Below, piece after piece: positions 39,339 through 48,325 of a DNA stretch of 64,000 nucleotides (positions are counted from its first letter, which is position 1; every line of letters starts with the position of its first letter). The notes under the pieces were generated by a model, which saw only the letters and a program-made list of their open reading frames with translations, was not told the origin of the DNA and ran no database searches. The translations under genes were made by a program, and so were the position numbers. Where the stretch lies: positions 1 through 64,000 of the forward strand of contig NZ_JMCC02000045.1 of the NCBI RefSeq assembly GCF_000737335.2. The letters are read 5' to 3'. The DNA comes from Enhygromyxa salina (GTDB taxonomy: Bacteria; Myxococcota_A; Polyangia; Nannocystales; Nannocystaceae).

Positions 39339-40271
39339 TCAGGGCTTGCGCGCGAACGCGGTGATGACTTGAAAGTAGGGCTTGCGGCGCTCACGAGAGC
39401 TGGGCTCGCACTGCTCGATGCGCAGCTCCGCCGCGTGCAACATCGCCTCGAGCTCGGCGGCCGCGAACCCGAGGTTGAGGTGGTCGTAGGCCTGCGCGAT
39501 CGTCTGGTGCTCGTGGTTGGCGAGGGTCACGACCGCCAGCGCGCCGCCGGGCGCGAGCACCCGCGCGGCCTCGCGGATCGCCAGCTGTGGCCGCGCCGAG
39601 TAGGTCAGCGTGTGCAGCAGCAAGACCGCGTTGAAGCTGCCTGCCTGGAACGGGAGATCGTGCATGTCGCCGACGTGAAAGTCGACGTTCTCGAACCGCT
39701 CGAGCCGCCGCTTGGCGGCTGCAATCACCCGCTCGCTCAGATCCAAGCAGGCCACGCGATCGGCCCGGGGCGCGAGCAACTCGGCGTTGACGCCGTCGCC
39801 CGAGCCAATGTCGAGCACCGAGCCCAAGCGCAAGAAGCCCAAGAGCCCGCGGGCGGTCGCCTCCCACGTGCGCCCGGGCGAGTAGTGCCGCTCCATCTGC
39901 CCCGCGACCTCGTCGGGCCAGCGCAGCCGCGACGTGCGGGCCGCGAGCGCGGCCTCGCGGCGGCGTTGATCCTTGACGAGCTGGCGATCATCGAGCCGGC
40001 CGTGGACCAGCTTCCACAGCTCGCTGGCCGAGCCGCTCATGTTGTCGGCGTCGAGGCCGTAGAAGCTGGAGCTGCCGTCACGACGATCGCGGACCAGGCT
40101 CGCGTCCTTGAGCTTGCGCAGGTGGGTCGACACGCGCGACTGCGGGAGGTCGGTGATCCGCGTCAGCTCGGCGACGCTCAGCTCGGCCTCGGCGAGCAAC
40201 GACAACAGCCGCACGCGGGTTGGATCAGCGAGGACCGAGAGTAGGTCCACGGTCTGGGTCAGGTCGGGCAT
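39339..40271 (-). CDS. ArsR-type regulator fused to SAM-dependent methyltransferase (SahR-like)
   Basis: A 310-residue fusion. Residues 1-85 form an ArsR winged helix (LSVLADPTRVRLLSLLAEAELSVAELTRITDLPQSRVSTHLRKLK). Residues about 130-310 form a class I methyltransferase domain with LDIGSGDGVNAELL and LLLHTLTYS. ArsR proteins with this C-terminal domain that regulate methionine/SAM-cycle genes in Proteobacteria are known as SahR, and the 9-base spacing to metH fits that role. The ATG at 40269-40271 was chosen because it opens directly on the ArsR domain; the open frame upstream is Arg-rich non-homologous sequence. The promoter region carries palindromes (40291-40323) suited to autoregulation. 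Confidence 0.9.
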   Translation of the reverse strand: MPDLTQTVDLLSVLADPTRVRLLSLLAEAELSVAELTRITDLPQSRVSTHLRKLKDASLVRDRRDGSSSFYGLDADNMSGSASELWKLVHGRLDDRQLVKDQRRREAALAARTSRLRWPDEVAGQMERHYSPGRTWEATARGLLGFLRLGSVLDIGSGDGVNAELLAPRADRVACLDLSERVIAAAKRRLERFENVDFHVGDMHDLPFQAGSFNAVLLLHTLTYSARPQLAIREAARVLAPGGALAVVTLANHEHQTIAQAYDHLNLGFAAAELEAMLHAAELRIEQCEPSSRERRKPYFQVITAFARKP

Positions 40272-40290
40272 CCGGGCGAGGTGGGAGATC

Positions 40291-40323
40291 GATATCCGGC
40301 CATCATGATATCCGAATATTCGG
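40291..40323 (-). promoter_or_regulatory. Candidate operator of the regulator-metH operon
   Basis: Twenty bases upstream of the regulator start the sequence has GATATCCG at 40291 and again at 40307, a 16-base register, and a perfect 12-base palindrome CCGAATATTCGG at 40312-40323. The DNA is AT-rich against a GC-rich background. It is a plausible binding site for the ArsR-type protein encoded immediately downstream. Confidence 0.5.
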
Positions 40324-40467
40324 CGATAACTAGGCCTCGAATGGGCCCAACAGGATCGCGCAAATGTCGCACGCTGAGCACACAGGGTCGTGCGCTCATC
40401 GCTCATGATTGGTGGCTGACGGGACGCCGCTGGACGCGCCAGACGGCACTTGTCGCGGCGCGAGGGT

Positions 40468-40809
40468 CTAAACGAACCCCACGCCAAAGCTGATCGAGCG
40501 ACGCTTGCGATCTTCGGGAAACCGCCACCGCTTGATCCGCCGCACCGTACACGCGCTCAATTTCGCAACCCCGAGCTCGTCGACCGCGATGTCGACCCAT
40601 TCGACGCTGCCGTTGCGGCGCAGATCAACCTCGAACAACAGCGATCCCGCGACCCCAGGGTGCTCGCTGGCGATCTCGTCCCAGCAGTCTTGCAGCTCGG
40701 ACATGTTGGCCACGATCACGGCCTGCCGCGCGGCGGCGCCCGGGTCGGGCCCGTGCGCGCAGCCGCCCAAAGTCGCCACCACCAGCGTGAGCGCGAACGC
40801 CCGGCTCAC
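40468..40809 (-). CDS. AgmX/PglI C-terminal domain lipoprotein
   Basis: A 113-residue lipoprotein from GTG 40807-40809, with a signal peptide ending ATLGGCAHG. The mature part has LRRNGSVEWVDIAVDELGVAKL, then the Cys in LSACTVRRIKRWRFPE. The order d-x-x-G-x-V, hydrophobic strands, Cys, and W-x-F-P is that of the short TonB-C-like AgmX/PglI domain frequent in myxobacteria. The GTG overlaps the TGA of dapB (GTGA), so it is translated after dapB, although no metabolic link is evident. Confidence 0.78.
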   Translation of the reverse strand: MSRAFALTLVVATLGGCAHGPDPGAAARQAVIVANMSELQDCWDEIASEHPGVAGSLLFEVDLRRNGSVEWVDIAVDELGVAKLSACTVRRIKRWRFPEDRKRRSISFGVGFV

Positions 40810-41618
40810 TCGCGCAGCCCGAGCACATCGAACATGTCGTAGAGCCCGGGCGGCTGGGTGGCCGCCCATCGTGCGGCCCGCAGCGCCCCGCGGGCGAAGA
40901 TCGCCCGATCCCCGGCCCGGTGAGTCAGCTCGATCCGCTCGCCTTCACCCAGGAACATCAGGGTGTGCTCGCCGGGCGAGTCGCCACCACGCAGCGCGAC
41001 CACGCCGATCTCTTGTTTCTCGCGGGCGCGCCGAAGCGACGCGCGGTCCGTCATCGCAACCTCGGAGAACTTGCGCCCGCTCGCGTCGGCCACGGCCTTG
41101 CCGATGCGCAGGGCGGTGCCCGAGGGTGAGTCGCGCTTGAACCGGTGATGCAGCTCGAACAGCTCGGCCTCCCAGTCGGGACCAAGCGCGGCGGCGGCCT
41201 CGCCTGCGAGCTGCAGCAACAAGGTCACACCGACCGAGAAGTTGGCGGCGTACACGATTGGGATCGACTCGCCAGCTTCGACGAGCAGCTTGTCGTCTTC
41301 CTCGCTGAGCCCGGTGGTGCCGATGATCAGCGGGATCCCCTGCTCGACGCAGGCGCGGATCCGGGCCTCGGTCGCGTTGGGCAGCGAGAAGTCGACGACG
41401 ACGCTGCCGCGCCGGGGCTTGAGGTCATCGGTGACCAGCACGCCAATCTCGGGGCCACCCGCGAGCCGCCCCGCGTCTTGACCGATGCCCGGGCCGCCCG
41501 AACGATCGACGCAGGCACCGAGGGTCATGTCCTCCGAGTCCATGACCTCGCGGATGAGCGCCGTCCCCATGCGCCCGCGGGCGCCTACGATGATGATCGA
41601 GAGCATGCGTTGGTTCAT
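40806..41618 (-). CDS. dapB: 4-hydroxy-tetrahydrodipicolinate reductase
   Basis: A 270-residue DapB starting at ATG 41616-41618 with AGAGGA about 6 bases upstream. The nucleotide-binding motif GARGRMG opens the Rossmann domain; GTTGLSEED, ANFSVGVTLLLQL and the dipicolinate-binding ELHHRFKRDSPSGTAL follow. It reduces the dehydrated DapA product with NAD(P)H on the way to diaminopimelate and lysine. It lies 46 bases after dapA and overlaps the small lipoprotein gene downstream. Cytoplasmic and expected to be essential. Confidence 0.96.
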   Translation of the reverse strand: MNQRMLSIIIVGARGRMGTALIREVMDSEDMTLGACVDRSGGPGIGQDAGRLAGGPEIGVLVTDDLKPRRGSVVVDFSLPNATEARIRACVEQGIPLIIGTTGLSEEDDKLLVEAGESIPIVYAANFSVGVTLLLQLAGEAAAALGPDWEAELFELHHRFKRDSPSGTALRIGKAVADASGRKFSEVAMTDRASLRRAREKQEIGVVALRGGDSPGEHTLMFLGEGERIELTHRAGDRAIFARGALRAARWAATQPPGLYDMFDVLGLRE

Positions 41619-41664
41619 GATTCCTCTGGTTGTCGGAGTCGAAGAGCGAGAGAGAGAGAAAAAA

Positions 41665-42561
41665 TCAGTCGAGCAGCGCGAGCTCGCGCAGGCACGCACG
41701 CAGCCCCGACGCCAGCTCCCCTTCTAGGTTGAGCGGGCGCAGCGGAGAGCGAACGTCCAGCCCAGACAGCCCGAGCATGTGCATGGCCGCCTTGACGGCG
41801 ATCGGGTTGGGATCGCTGAACAGCAGCCGGGTCAGGCGCAGCTGGCGAAAGTGCAGCGCCCGCGCCTCGTCGAGCTTGCCGGCGCAGAACAGATCGTAGA
41901 GCGAGACCAACAGCGCGGGCGCGGGGTTGGACACCACCGAGATCACGCCGTCGCCGCCAGTTGCCAAGAACGGCAGCAGCGTGAAGTCGTCGCCCGACAT
42001 CAGGGCAAAGTCCGGGCCGCACAGCTCGCGCAGCTGGGCGGCGACGTGCAGATCACCCGTGGCGTCCTTGATGCCGACGATGTTCTCGTGCTGGGCCAGG
42101 TGCGCCACGGTGGCCGGCAGCATGTTGGTGACCGTGCGGCCGGGCACGTTGTAGAGGATGATCGGCAGCGCGACGGCGTCGGCGATCGCTTCGAAGTGGC
42201 GGATCAGCCCGTCTTGCGGGGGCTTGTTGTAGTAGGGCACGACCTGCAAGGTCGCGCTCACGCCCAGCTCCTTGCACGCGCGCGCGAGCTCGATCGCCTC
42301 GCGGGTCGCGTTGGAGCCGGCGCCGGCGAGCACGGGCACGCGCCCCGCGACCGCTCGGGTGACGACCTCGACCACATGGATGTGCTCGGCGTGCGACATC
42401 GTCGCGGCCTCGCCCGTGGTCCCACATGGCACCAGGCCGTGGACCCCCGCTTCGATCTGGGCCTCGACCAGGCGCGTCAGGGCCTGGTCGTTGATCCGAC
42501 CGTCGGGCCCCATCGGGGTGACGAGCGCCGTGAACACGCCGCGGAAGTGCTTGTCCGCCAT
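41665..42561 (-). CDS. dapA: 4-hydroxy-tetrahydrodipicolinate synthase
   Basis: A 298-residue DapA from ATG 42559-42561. Motifs: ALVTPMGPDG at the start, GTTGEAATMSHAEH (substrate-binding Thr pair), YYNKPPQDGL with the active-site Tyr, and IVGIKDATGD with the Schiff-base Lys. It condenses pyruvate with aspartate semialdehyde, the first step of the lysine/diaminopimelate branch. The open frame extends far upstream but that part has no DapA content. It is first in the dapA-dapB-lipoprotein operon and divergent from ribF. Confidence 0.97.
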   Translation of the reverse strand: MADKHFRGVFTALVTPMGPDGRINDQALTRLVEAQIEAGVHGLVPCGTTGEAATMSHAEHIHVVEVVTRAVAGRVPVLAGAGSNATREAIELARACKELGVSATLQVVPYYNKPPQDGLIRHFEAIADAVALPIILYNVPGRTVTNMLPATVAHLAQHENIVGIKDATGDLHVAAQLRELCGPDFALMSGDDFTLLPFLATGGDGVISVVSNPAPALLVSLYDLFCAGKLDEARALHFRQLRLTRLLFSDPNPIAVKAAMHMLGLSGLDVRSPLRPLNLEGELASGLRACLRELALLD

Positions 42562-42721
42562 TGATCGCCGACGGTAGCAAATGCGCGAGCCTTGCCCAAG
42601 GGGCCGAGATTCGGGTCTGGTAACCGGCGCGGACCAGGGAACATCCGCGTCGATGGACTTCGGTGCTGGCCCCCGATAGCTTCGCTGTGGATCCGGTCCT
42701 GGGATCCGCCGCCACCTGCAC

Positions 42722-43816
42722 ATGCGCGTGCTCGACTTCTCGACCGTTCCCGCGGCCCACGCACCCGGTGGGCTCTCGCCGCTGCCGGCTGGTACGGCTG
42801 CGTGCCTTGGCGCGTTCGACGGGATGCATCGCGGGCACCAGGGCTTGATCGCGCGGGCCCGCACGCTCGGGTCCGAGGTCGCGGTCGTGACCTTCGAGCC
42901 GCGACCGTCCGAGGTGCTGGCGCGGCCCGGGGCGACGCGCAGTGCCCCGCCGCGCTTGCAGACCCCCGGCCAGCGCGAGCACGTGTGCCGCGAGCTGGGC
43001 GTCGACACCCTGGTGATCCTGCGCTTCGACGTTGGGGTCTCGCGCTTGTCACCGGGGGAATTCGTCGAGCAATTTCTGCTGCAGGGCCTGCGCCCGGCCG
43101 CAGTGGTGGTTGGCTATGACTTCCGGTTTGGGGCCAAGCGGGCGGGCGGACCTGCGGAGCTGAAAGCCCTGCTCGCGCCGGCTGGCATCGAGGTCAGCGT
43201 GGTCGAGAAGATCACCGCGGCAGCCGGCCCGCTCGCGGGTGAAAAGCTGGGCTCGACGGCGGTCCGCGAGCTGGTCGCGGCCGGTGAGGTCGCGCAGGCG
43301 GCCGGGGTGCTCGGCCGCCTGTACGCGGTGGCAGGCAAGGTCGAGCACGGCGCGGCGCGTGGGCGGGCGCTGGGCTACCCAACCGCGAACGTGGCCAGCA
43401 GCTCGCTGCACCCCAAGGGCGGCGTCTATGCCTGCTTCTTGACCCTGCTCGACGCCGACGGGTCCCACGAGCTGCAGAGTTGGCCGGCGGTCGCCAACCT
43501 GGGCACCAACCCGACTTTTGAGGACGCGGGTGAGGGCGCCAACCCAAGCACGCTCGAGGTCCACGCGCTCGACGTCGACCTTGGCGCCAGCCTCTACGAT
43601 CGCGCGGTCGAGGTCTCGTTTGTGGCGCGGCTGCGCGACGAGCAGCGCTTCGCCAGCGTCAACGACCTGCGCGAGGCGATCGCCGCTGACATCGAGCGCG
43701 CGCGACCGCTGCTGACCCCCGCCGCGGCCGCGCGACGCCACGCCACCCGCGTCGAGCCCGAGTCGGCTCCCGACAAGGCGGGCGTGCAGGCCAAGCGCAT
43801 TGGAGGCGGGCGATGA
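42722..43816 (+). CDS. ribF: Bifunctional riboflavin kinase/FAD synthetase
   Basis: A 364-residue RibF. The N-terminal FAD synthetase half has GAFDGMHRGHQ (nucleotidyltransferase HxGH-like motif) and VGYDFRFGAKRAG. The C-terminal riboflavin kinase half has GRALGYPTANV and NLGTNPTF. It makes FMN and then FAD from riboflavin with ATP. Start is ATG 42722; the last 25 residues are a nonconserved basic tail. Its stop overlaps the ATG of the next gene (ATGA). Confidence 0.95.
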   Translation: MRVLDFSTVPAAHAPGGLSPLPAGTAACLGAFDGMHRGHQGLIARARTLGSEVAVVTFEPRPSEVLARPGATRSAPPRLQTPGQREHVCRELGVDTLVILRFDVGVSRLSPGEFVEQFLLQGLRPAAVVVGYDFRFGAKRAGGPAELKALLAPAGIEVSVVEKITAAAGPLAGEKLGSTAVRELVAAGEVAQAAGVLGRLYAVAGKVEHGAARGRALGYPTANVASSSLHPKGGVYACFLTLLDADGSHELQSWPAVANLGTNPTFEDAGEGANPSTLEVHALDVDLGASLYDRAVEVSFVARLRDEQRFASVNDLREAIAADIERARPLLTPAAAARRHATRVEPESAPDKAGVQAKRIGGGR

Positions 43817-44367
43817 AGGATCCCTTGGCCGAAGACCACGGCCTCGCCTCGCCCACGCTCGCGCAGGTGTATCTGGCCCAAGGCCACGTCGAGCACGCGC
43901 GCACCACCTGCAAGCAAGTGCTCGAGCACGACGCGACCAACGGCTACGCGCTCGCGCTGCTCGAGCGGCTGCGACCCGTCGAGACCGCCACGCTGAGCGT
44001 GCGGTTCTGCGCGAGCTCGGCGACCGGCGTCGACCTTGGCGCGGGCCAACTCGAGTTTGACTGGTCCGTGCCCGACAGCCTGCTCGAGCTCCCGGGCATG
44101 CCTGACAACACCCGGCTCGACGTCGTGTTCGCGATCGCGGCCCTGCGCGACGCCAGCCGCGGCGTGGGCCCGGCGCTGCGCTACAGCTCGGTCCGATGCC
44201 TGGACCCCAGCGGGACCCACCGGCTCGACGCGCCGCTCGGCCCGGCCTCGGCGGCCGTGATGTTGGTGCTGAGCCCCGGTCCGCGTCGGCCCAAAACGCT
44301 GCTCTCCGGTCACACGCGGCGCCCGCCCGCGCGGGTGCTGGCGGTGGCCGAGCCGCTGAGCTGGTGA
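43813..44367 (+). CDS. Hypothetical protein with N-terminal TPR-like unit
   Basis: A 184-residue protein whose first 55 residues form one to two TPR helices (SPTLAQVYLAQGHVEHARTTCKQVLEHDATNGYALALLERL). The rest is beta-rich (VRFCASS, LEFDWSVPDSLL, LDVVFAIAAL) and resembles no family I recognise. The ATG overlaps the ribF stop codon and the next gene starts 4 bases after its stop, so it is the middle gene of a tight three-gene operon. Function unknown. Confidence 0.7.
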   Translation: MKDPLAEDHGLASPTLAQVYLAQGHVEHARTTCKQVLEHDATNGYALALLERLRPVETATLSVRFCASSATGVDLGAGQLEFDWSVPDSLLELPGMPDNTRLDVVFAIAALRDASRGVGPALRYSSVRCLDPSGTHRLDAPLGPASAAVMLVLSPGPRRPKTLLSGHTRRPPARVLAVAEPLSW

Positions 44368-44371
44368 CCCG

Positions 44372-46504
44372 GTGAGCCACGAGACGACGTCGTTGGACGC
44401 GCGGCCGGGCCCGCACTCGATCGTCCACGAACTAGCGATCGTGTGGCTGGCCTTCGTGTTCTTGGCCTGGGCCGCCTCGCCTGCGCACTTTTGGCTGGAC
44501 TCGGGCGAGATCGCCGGGGCCGGCGCGGCGCTCGGCGTCATGCACCCGACGGGCGTGCCCGGCTACATTCCGCTGCTGCACCTGGCCACCGCCCTCCCGA
44601 TCGGCCCGATCGGCATGCGCATGGCGGTGGTCTCGAGCGCGTGCATGGCTGGGGCGATCGCCCTGTTGCTCGCGATGCTGCGCCGCCGCGACGTCCACTG
44701 GGCGCTGAGTTGGACGCTTGGGGTGTGGCTTCCGCTCGGTCTCACGCTCGCGCGCAACGGACGGGTCGTGGAGATCTACGGGTTTGGGGCGCTGCTGTTG
44801 ATGGCCACGCTGTGGGGCTTTGATCCGGCCGTGGACAAGCACCGGCAGCTCTCGCGCCGGTGCATGGGTGTGCTCGCGGCGGTCGTCGCAGCCTGGGGAT
44901 TTGGCGACCTGCGCCTGGCCTTGGTGCCGCTGGTGATCCTCGCGTGGCTGCTCGCGTGGCGCCGGGCCGAGCCCTGGGCTCGGTGGGCGCCGCTGGCCGT
45001 CGCGCTGGCGAGCGCCGTGGTCCTGACCTTGCCGCTGGCGTCGGCGCGCGACACGATCGCGGACTGGGGCGATCCCCACAGCTGGTCGACGATCTGGGCC
45101 CACGTACAAGCCACGGCGATCCGCGACAGCTTCGAGATCAAGCTGGACGGCATGGGCCCGCGGGCGTGGGTCCTGCAGCTGCGCATGGTCGCCCTGCGGC
45201 TGGTCGAAGATCTCGGGCCGATCGGCTTGCTGGTCGCGGTCGCAGCCTTGATGTTTGGGCTCACGCGGCCGCTCTCGCTCGCGGCCCGCGAGCGCAAGGA
45301 CGGGACCGAGCGCGGGGCCAAGATCGCAGACTTCGTGGACGACGATCATCGGCTGCTGCGCTGGGTCGGGTGGTTGGTCGCGGTCGAGCTAATATACGCG
45401 GTCGCGATCAACCCCATGGGCGGCCGCGACCGCCAGACCGGACTGGCGCTGGGCTTGCTGGCCGCGCTGGCGCTGGGCTTGGGCGTTCACCGCTTCACCG
45501 CCGAGCGCCCGCTGATGCGCTGGGTCCTGTTGCCGCTGCTGGCCTGCGCGCTGTGGCTGCCCGCCGGGTTCGAGAGCCTGCCCGACGCCCGCGCGACCCG
45601 ATCGTGGGCCCCGCACGCGTGGACCCGCGAGGTCCTGGCTCACACGCCAACCGACGCGCTGCTCCTGAGCCAATCCGACGATCTCAGCGCGGGCCTGATG
45701 GCCGCCCGCGCGCTCGAGGGCGCTCGCCCCGATGTGATCGCGATCCCGGCCCAACATCTGTACCGCACGCCAACGCCGTGGCAACGCGGGACCGCGCGCC
45801 GAGCCGCGGTGTGGGAGGCCGTCGCAACCGCCACGCATGACGACGACCGCGATCGCGTGAGCGCCCTGCTCTCGGCCTGGCGCGGCGCGGTCGTGCTCGA
45901 GTCCCCGACCACCGCCGTGCTGGCTGGGATCGCCCTGCCCGGCGCAGGCGCGCCGCCGATCTGGATCGCCCAGCTGCCCCCCGACGAACACGCGCTGCCG
46001 CCAAGCGTGACGGGCGACGGCGACCCGCTGACCGAGACGATCGCGCGCTGGGATCCGCTGCTCGACAACCCCGTCGATCGTGAGCGCCTCGCCGACGCGC
46101 TCGCGCTGTGGATCAACGGCGAGTTCTCCCGCGCGCCCGAGTCACCGGTGCGCTGGCTGCAGGCCGAGCGGGGCTACAAGGCGATCCTCGATCGCGTGCT
46201 GCCGGATCACGCGCGCTCGTTGATCGGGCTTGGAGCCGTGCGCGATCGGTTTGGCGAGACCAAAGAAGCGATTGAGCTGACCCGTCGCGCGCTCGCGCTC
46301 GACCCCGAGCGACCGACCGCGCTTTCCAATCTGGCGCTGTACTTGTCCCGCGATCCGGCGACCCTCGACGAGGCCCGCGAGCTGGCCGAGCTCTCCATCG
46401 AGCTGGCCGCCGACAAGCGCAGCGGCTGGTCGCGGCTGCTGCTGGTCTGCCAGGCCCAGCAAGACCAAGCTTGCATCGAGCGCGCGGCCGCCCACCTGCC
46501 CTGA
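44372..46504 (+). CDS. DUF2723 (TMEM260-like) membrane protein with C-terminal TPR
   Basis: A 710-residue membrane protein from GTG 44372. The N-terminal part has the DUF2723 signature WLDSGEIAGAGAALGVMHPTGVPGY, with the acidic residue and H-P-x-G-x-P-x-Y of this GT-C-like glycosyltransferase family. About nine to ten helices follow up to about residue 400. A soluble part contains LLLSQSDDLSAGLMAARALEG and ends in TPR helices (AIELTRRALALDPERPTALSNLALYL). Family members are linked to protein O-mannosylation and related transfers. The protein probably uses a lipid-linked sugar at the periplasmic face. It is co-transcribed with ribF. Confidence 0.87.
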   Translation: MSHETTSLDARPGPHSIVHELAIVWLAFVFLAWAASPAHFWLDSGEIAGAGAALGVMHPTGVPGYIPLLHLATALPIGPIGMRMAVVSSACMAGAIALLLAMLRRRDVHWALSWTLGVWLPLGLTLARNGRVVEIYGFGALLLMATLWGFDPAVDKHRQLSRRCMGVLAAVVAAWGFGDLRLALVPLVILAWLLAWRRAEPWARWAPLAVALASAVVLTLPLASARDTIADWGDPHSWSTIWAHVQATAIRDSFEIKLDGMGPRAWVLQLRMVALRLVEDLGPIGLLVAVAALMFGLTRPLSLAARERKDGTERGAKIADFVDDDHRLLRWVGWLVAVELIYAVAINPMGGRDRQTGLALGLLAALALGLGVHRFTAERPLMRWVLLPLLACALWLPAGFESLPDARATRSWAPHAWTREVLAHTPTDALLLSQSDDLSAGLMAARALEGARPDVIAIPAQHLYRTPTPWQRGTARRAAVWEAVATATHDDDRDRVSALLSAWRGAVVLESPTTAVLAGIALPGAGAPPIWIAQLPPDEHALPPSVTGDGDPLTETIARWDPLLDNPVDRERLADALALWINGEFSRAPESPVRWLQAERGYKAILDRVLPDHARSLIGLGAVRDRFGETKEAIELTRRALALDPERPTALSNLALYLSRDPATLDEARELAELSIELAADKRSGWSRLLLVCQAQQDQACIERAAAHLP

Positions 46505-46632
46505 GCGACCCCTGACCGGCCTCCCATCACGCGGCCGGCCACCCAGGCGGGCACTGCGTGATCCAATCGGTATACCGATTTGGCGAATCCGCGCAGGTTG
46601 TGGTCGCGCAACCTGACTGTCAACATTGGGCG

Positions 46633-47850
46633 ATGCAACGACGTGCCCTTCACCTGCCTGCAATTGGCTTCGCGTTCTCGCTGACCCTCGGGTGTGCCGA
46701 AGATCCACCTGGCAGGGACACGACATCTTTTACCGACGCGACCACAACCGGCGACGGCGACGGCGACGGCGATCTGGACACGACGGGCGACGGCGACGCG
46801 ACCACGACCACGGACGGCGACGGCGACGGCGATCCGGGCACGACCGGCGACGGCGACGGTGACGCGATTTGTGGCGACGGCCTCGTCGAAGGTGACGAGG
46901 AGTGCGACGACGGCAACCCCAGCGACAACGACGGCTGCACGTCGTCGTGCTTCAACAACATCTGCGGCGACGGGCTCGTCAACGAGGGCGTCGAGGAGTG
47001 CGACGACGGCAACCCCAGCGACGGCGACGACTGCACCGGAGCGTGTCTCACCAACATCTGCGGTGACGGCTTCGTCAACGAGGGCGTCGAGGGCTGCGAC
47101 GACGGCAACAACGAGGACGGCGACGGCTGCAACGCCGCGTGCATGCTCGAGTCCTGTGGAGACGGGCAGCTGCAGGGCATGGAGCAGTGCGACGACGGCA
47201 ACGACGTCGACACTGACGACTGCACCAGCATGTGCATCCCCGCGGCCTGCGGCGACGGCTTCGCGTGGGAGGGCACCGAGGCCTGCGACGACGGCAACGA
47301 CGTCAACACCGACGACTGCACCAATAGCTGCGAGCCGGCAGCGTGCGGCGACGGGCTCGTGTGGGAGGGCAATGAAGAGTGTGACGACGGCAACAACGTC
47401 AACACCGACGCCTGCGCCAGCTGTTCGTCCGCGACCTGCGGCGATGGCTTCGTCCACATGGGCGTCGAGCAGTGCGACGACGGCAACAACATCGACAACG
47501 ATGGCTGCACGAACAACTGCACCGCCGGGTGTGGGAACCCAGGCGGCGGCAACCTGAGCGCCGAGAACGGCACCGCCATGAACGAGATGTACTGCTACAA
47601 CCAGCAGGACTCGATCCAGGTCCGCGCCCAAAAGGCCTGCGAGTCGCACTTTGGTATCGGGAATTGCTGCGTGATCATGGGCGGCTACAACAGCCAGCAG
47701 TACGGCGAGTGCAACGGCGGCGGCGGCAACGGCAGCTTCCACTGGCACTGGGACTCGCACCCCGACGGTCACTGCTCCCCGAACTACGTGCCGGGCGACG
47801 TCGTGTCACCGGGGTGGTGCGGCGACATCGTCGGTAGCTTCACCGATTGA
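46633..47850 (+). CDS. DUF4215 Cys-rich repeat lipoprotein
   Basis: A 405-residue lipoprotein from ATG 46633; the open frame from GTG 46558 adds nonhomologous residues. The signal ends SLTLGCAED. A Gly-Asp-Thr linker encoded by GGCGAC-type hexamers follows, then seven repeats of the C-G-D-G-x8-E-x-C-D-D-G-N-x5-D-x-C-x3-C type (DUF4215, the Myxococcus Cys-rich repeat), each about 32 residues. The last 95 residues form a separate Cys/Trp/His-rich domain (SHFGIGNCCVIMGGYNS, HWHWDSHPDGHCSP). Such proteins are surface-exposed and disulphide-rich. Function unknown. Hairpins follow the stop codon. Confidence 0.88.
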   Translation: MQRRALHLPAIGFAFSLTLGCAEDPPGRDTTSFTDATTTGDGDGDGDLDTTGDGDATTTTDGDGDGDPGTTGDGDGDAICGDGLVEGDEECDDGNPSDNDGCTSSCFNNICGDGLVNEGVEECDDGNPSDGDDCTGACLTNICGDGFVNEGVEGCDDGNNEDGDGCNAACMLESCGDGQLQGMEQCDDGNDVDTDDCTSMCIPAACGDGFAWEGTEACDDGNDVNTDDCTNSCEPAACGDGLVWEGNEECDDGNNVNTDACASCSSATCGDGFVHMGVEQCDDGNNIDNDGCTNNCTAGCGNPGGGNLSAENGTAMNEMYCYNQQDSIQVRAQKACESHFGIGNCCVIMGGYNSQQYGECNGGGGNGSFHWHWDSHPDGHCSPNYVPGDVVSPGWCGDIVGSFTD

Positions 47851-47872
47851 TCGTCGGTTCAAGCGGCTGACG

Positions 47873-47918
47873 GAGCAGGCCCGAGCGCCTGCTCGGAGGG
47901 CTCGGGGACTCGCTCCCC
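47873..47918 (+). terminator. Two consecutive GC-rich hairpins
   Basis: GAGCAGGC-CCGAGC-GCCTGCTC (47873-47894, perfect 8-bp stem) is followed by GGGGA-CTCGC-TCCCC (47904-47918). They begin 23 bases after the DUF4215 gene stop codon. No long T run follows, as is common in high-GC genomes. Confidence 0.55.
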
Positions 47919-47959
47919 GGGCCCGCTTCATTGTTCGGGCGCCGATCAGGAACCATGCG

Positions 47960-48325
47960 ATGCTGCCGCCCATGATCCGCTCACGGCTGACTTGGGTGCC
48001 CACGCTGTTGCTGCTCGGCGCGCTGAGCGTTGGTGGTTGCAAAGAGAGCGGCAACGACTACCTCACCGAGGGCCTGCGCCTGCTCGGCGAGGCAGAGCGC
48101 GGCGACTGCAAGCCCGACATCCGCGGCGGCCAAGCGCAGATCAACGCGGCCAAGGTCAGCGAGTGCCTCGACAAGACCAAGTCGGCCCTCGAGCAGCTCC
48201 ACAAGGCCCGCGAGCTCGGGGTTGACAACAAAGAGACGAACGATCTGATCGCCAAGACCGAGGAAGAGGTCGCCAAGCTCGAGACCATGCTGAAGATGGT
48301 CGGCCGCATGCAGCACGAGCCTTAG
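47960..48325 (+). CDS. Small helical lipoprotein
   Basis: A 121-residue protein from ATG 47960, preceded by AGGA at 47947-47950; an ATG at 47972 is also possible. The signal peptide ends LLLGALSVGGCKES, a clear lipobox. The mature part is a charged helical hairpin (YLTEGLRLLGEAERGDC, ECLDKTKSALEQLHKARELG, EEEVAKLETMLKMV) with two further Cys that could form a disulphide. It has the look of a small periplasmic coiled-coil. Function unknown. It converges with the gene at 48466. Confidence 0.75.
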   Translation: MLPPMIRSRLTWVPTLLLLGALSVGGCKESGNDYLTEGLRLLGEAERGDCKPDIRGGQAQINAAKVSECLDKTKSALEQLHKARELGVDNKETNDLIAKTEEEVAKLETMLKMVGRMQHEP

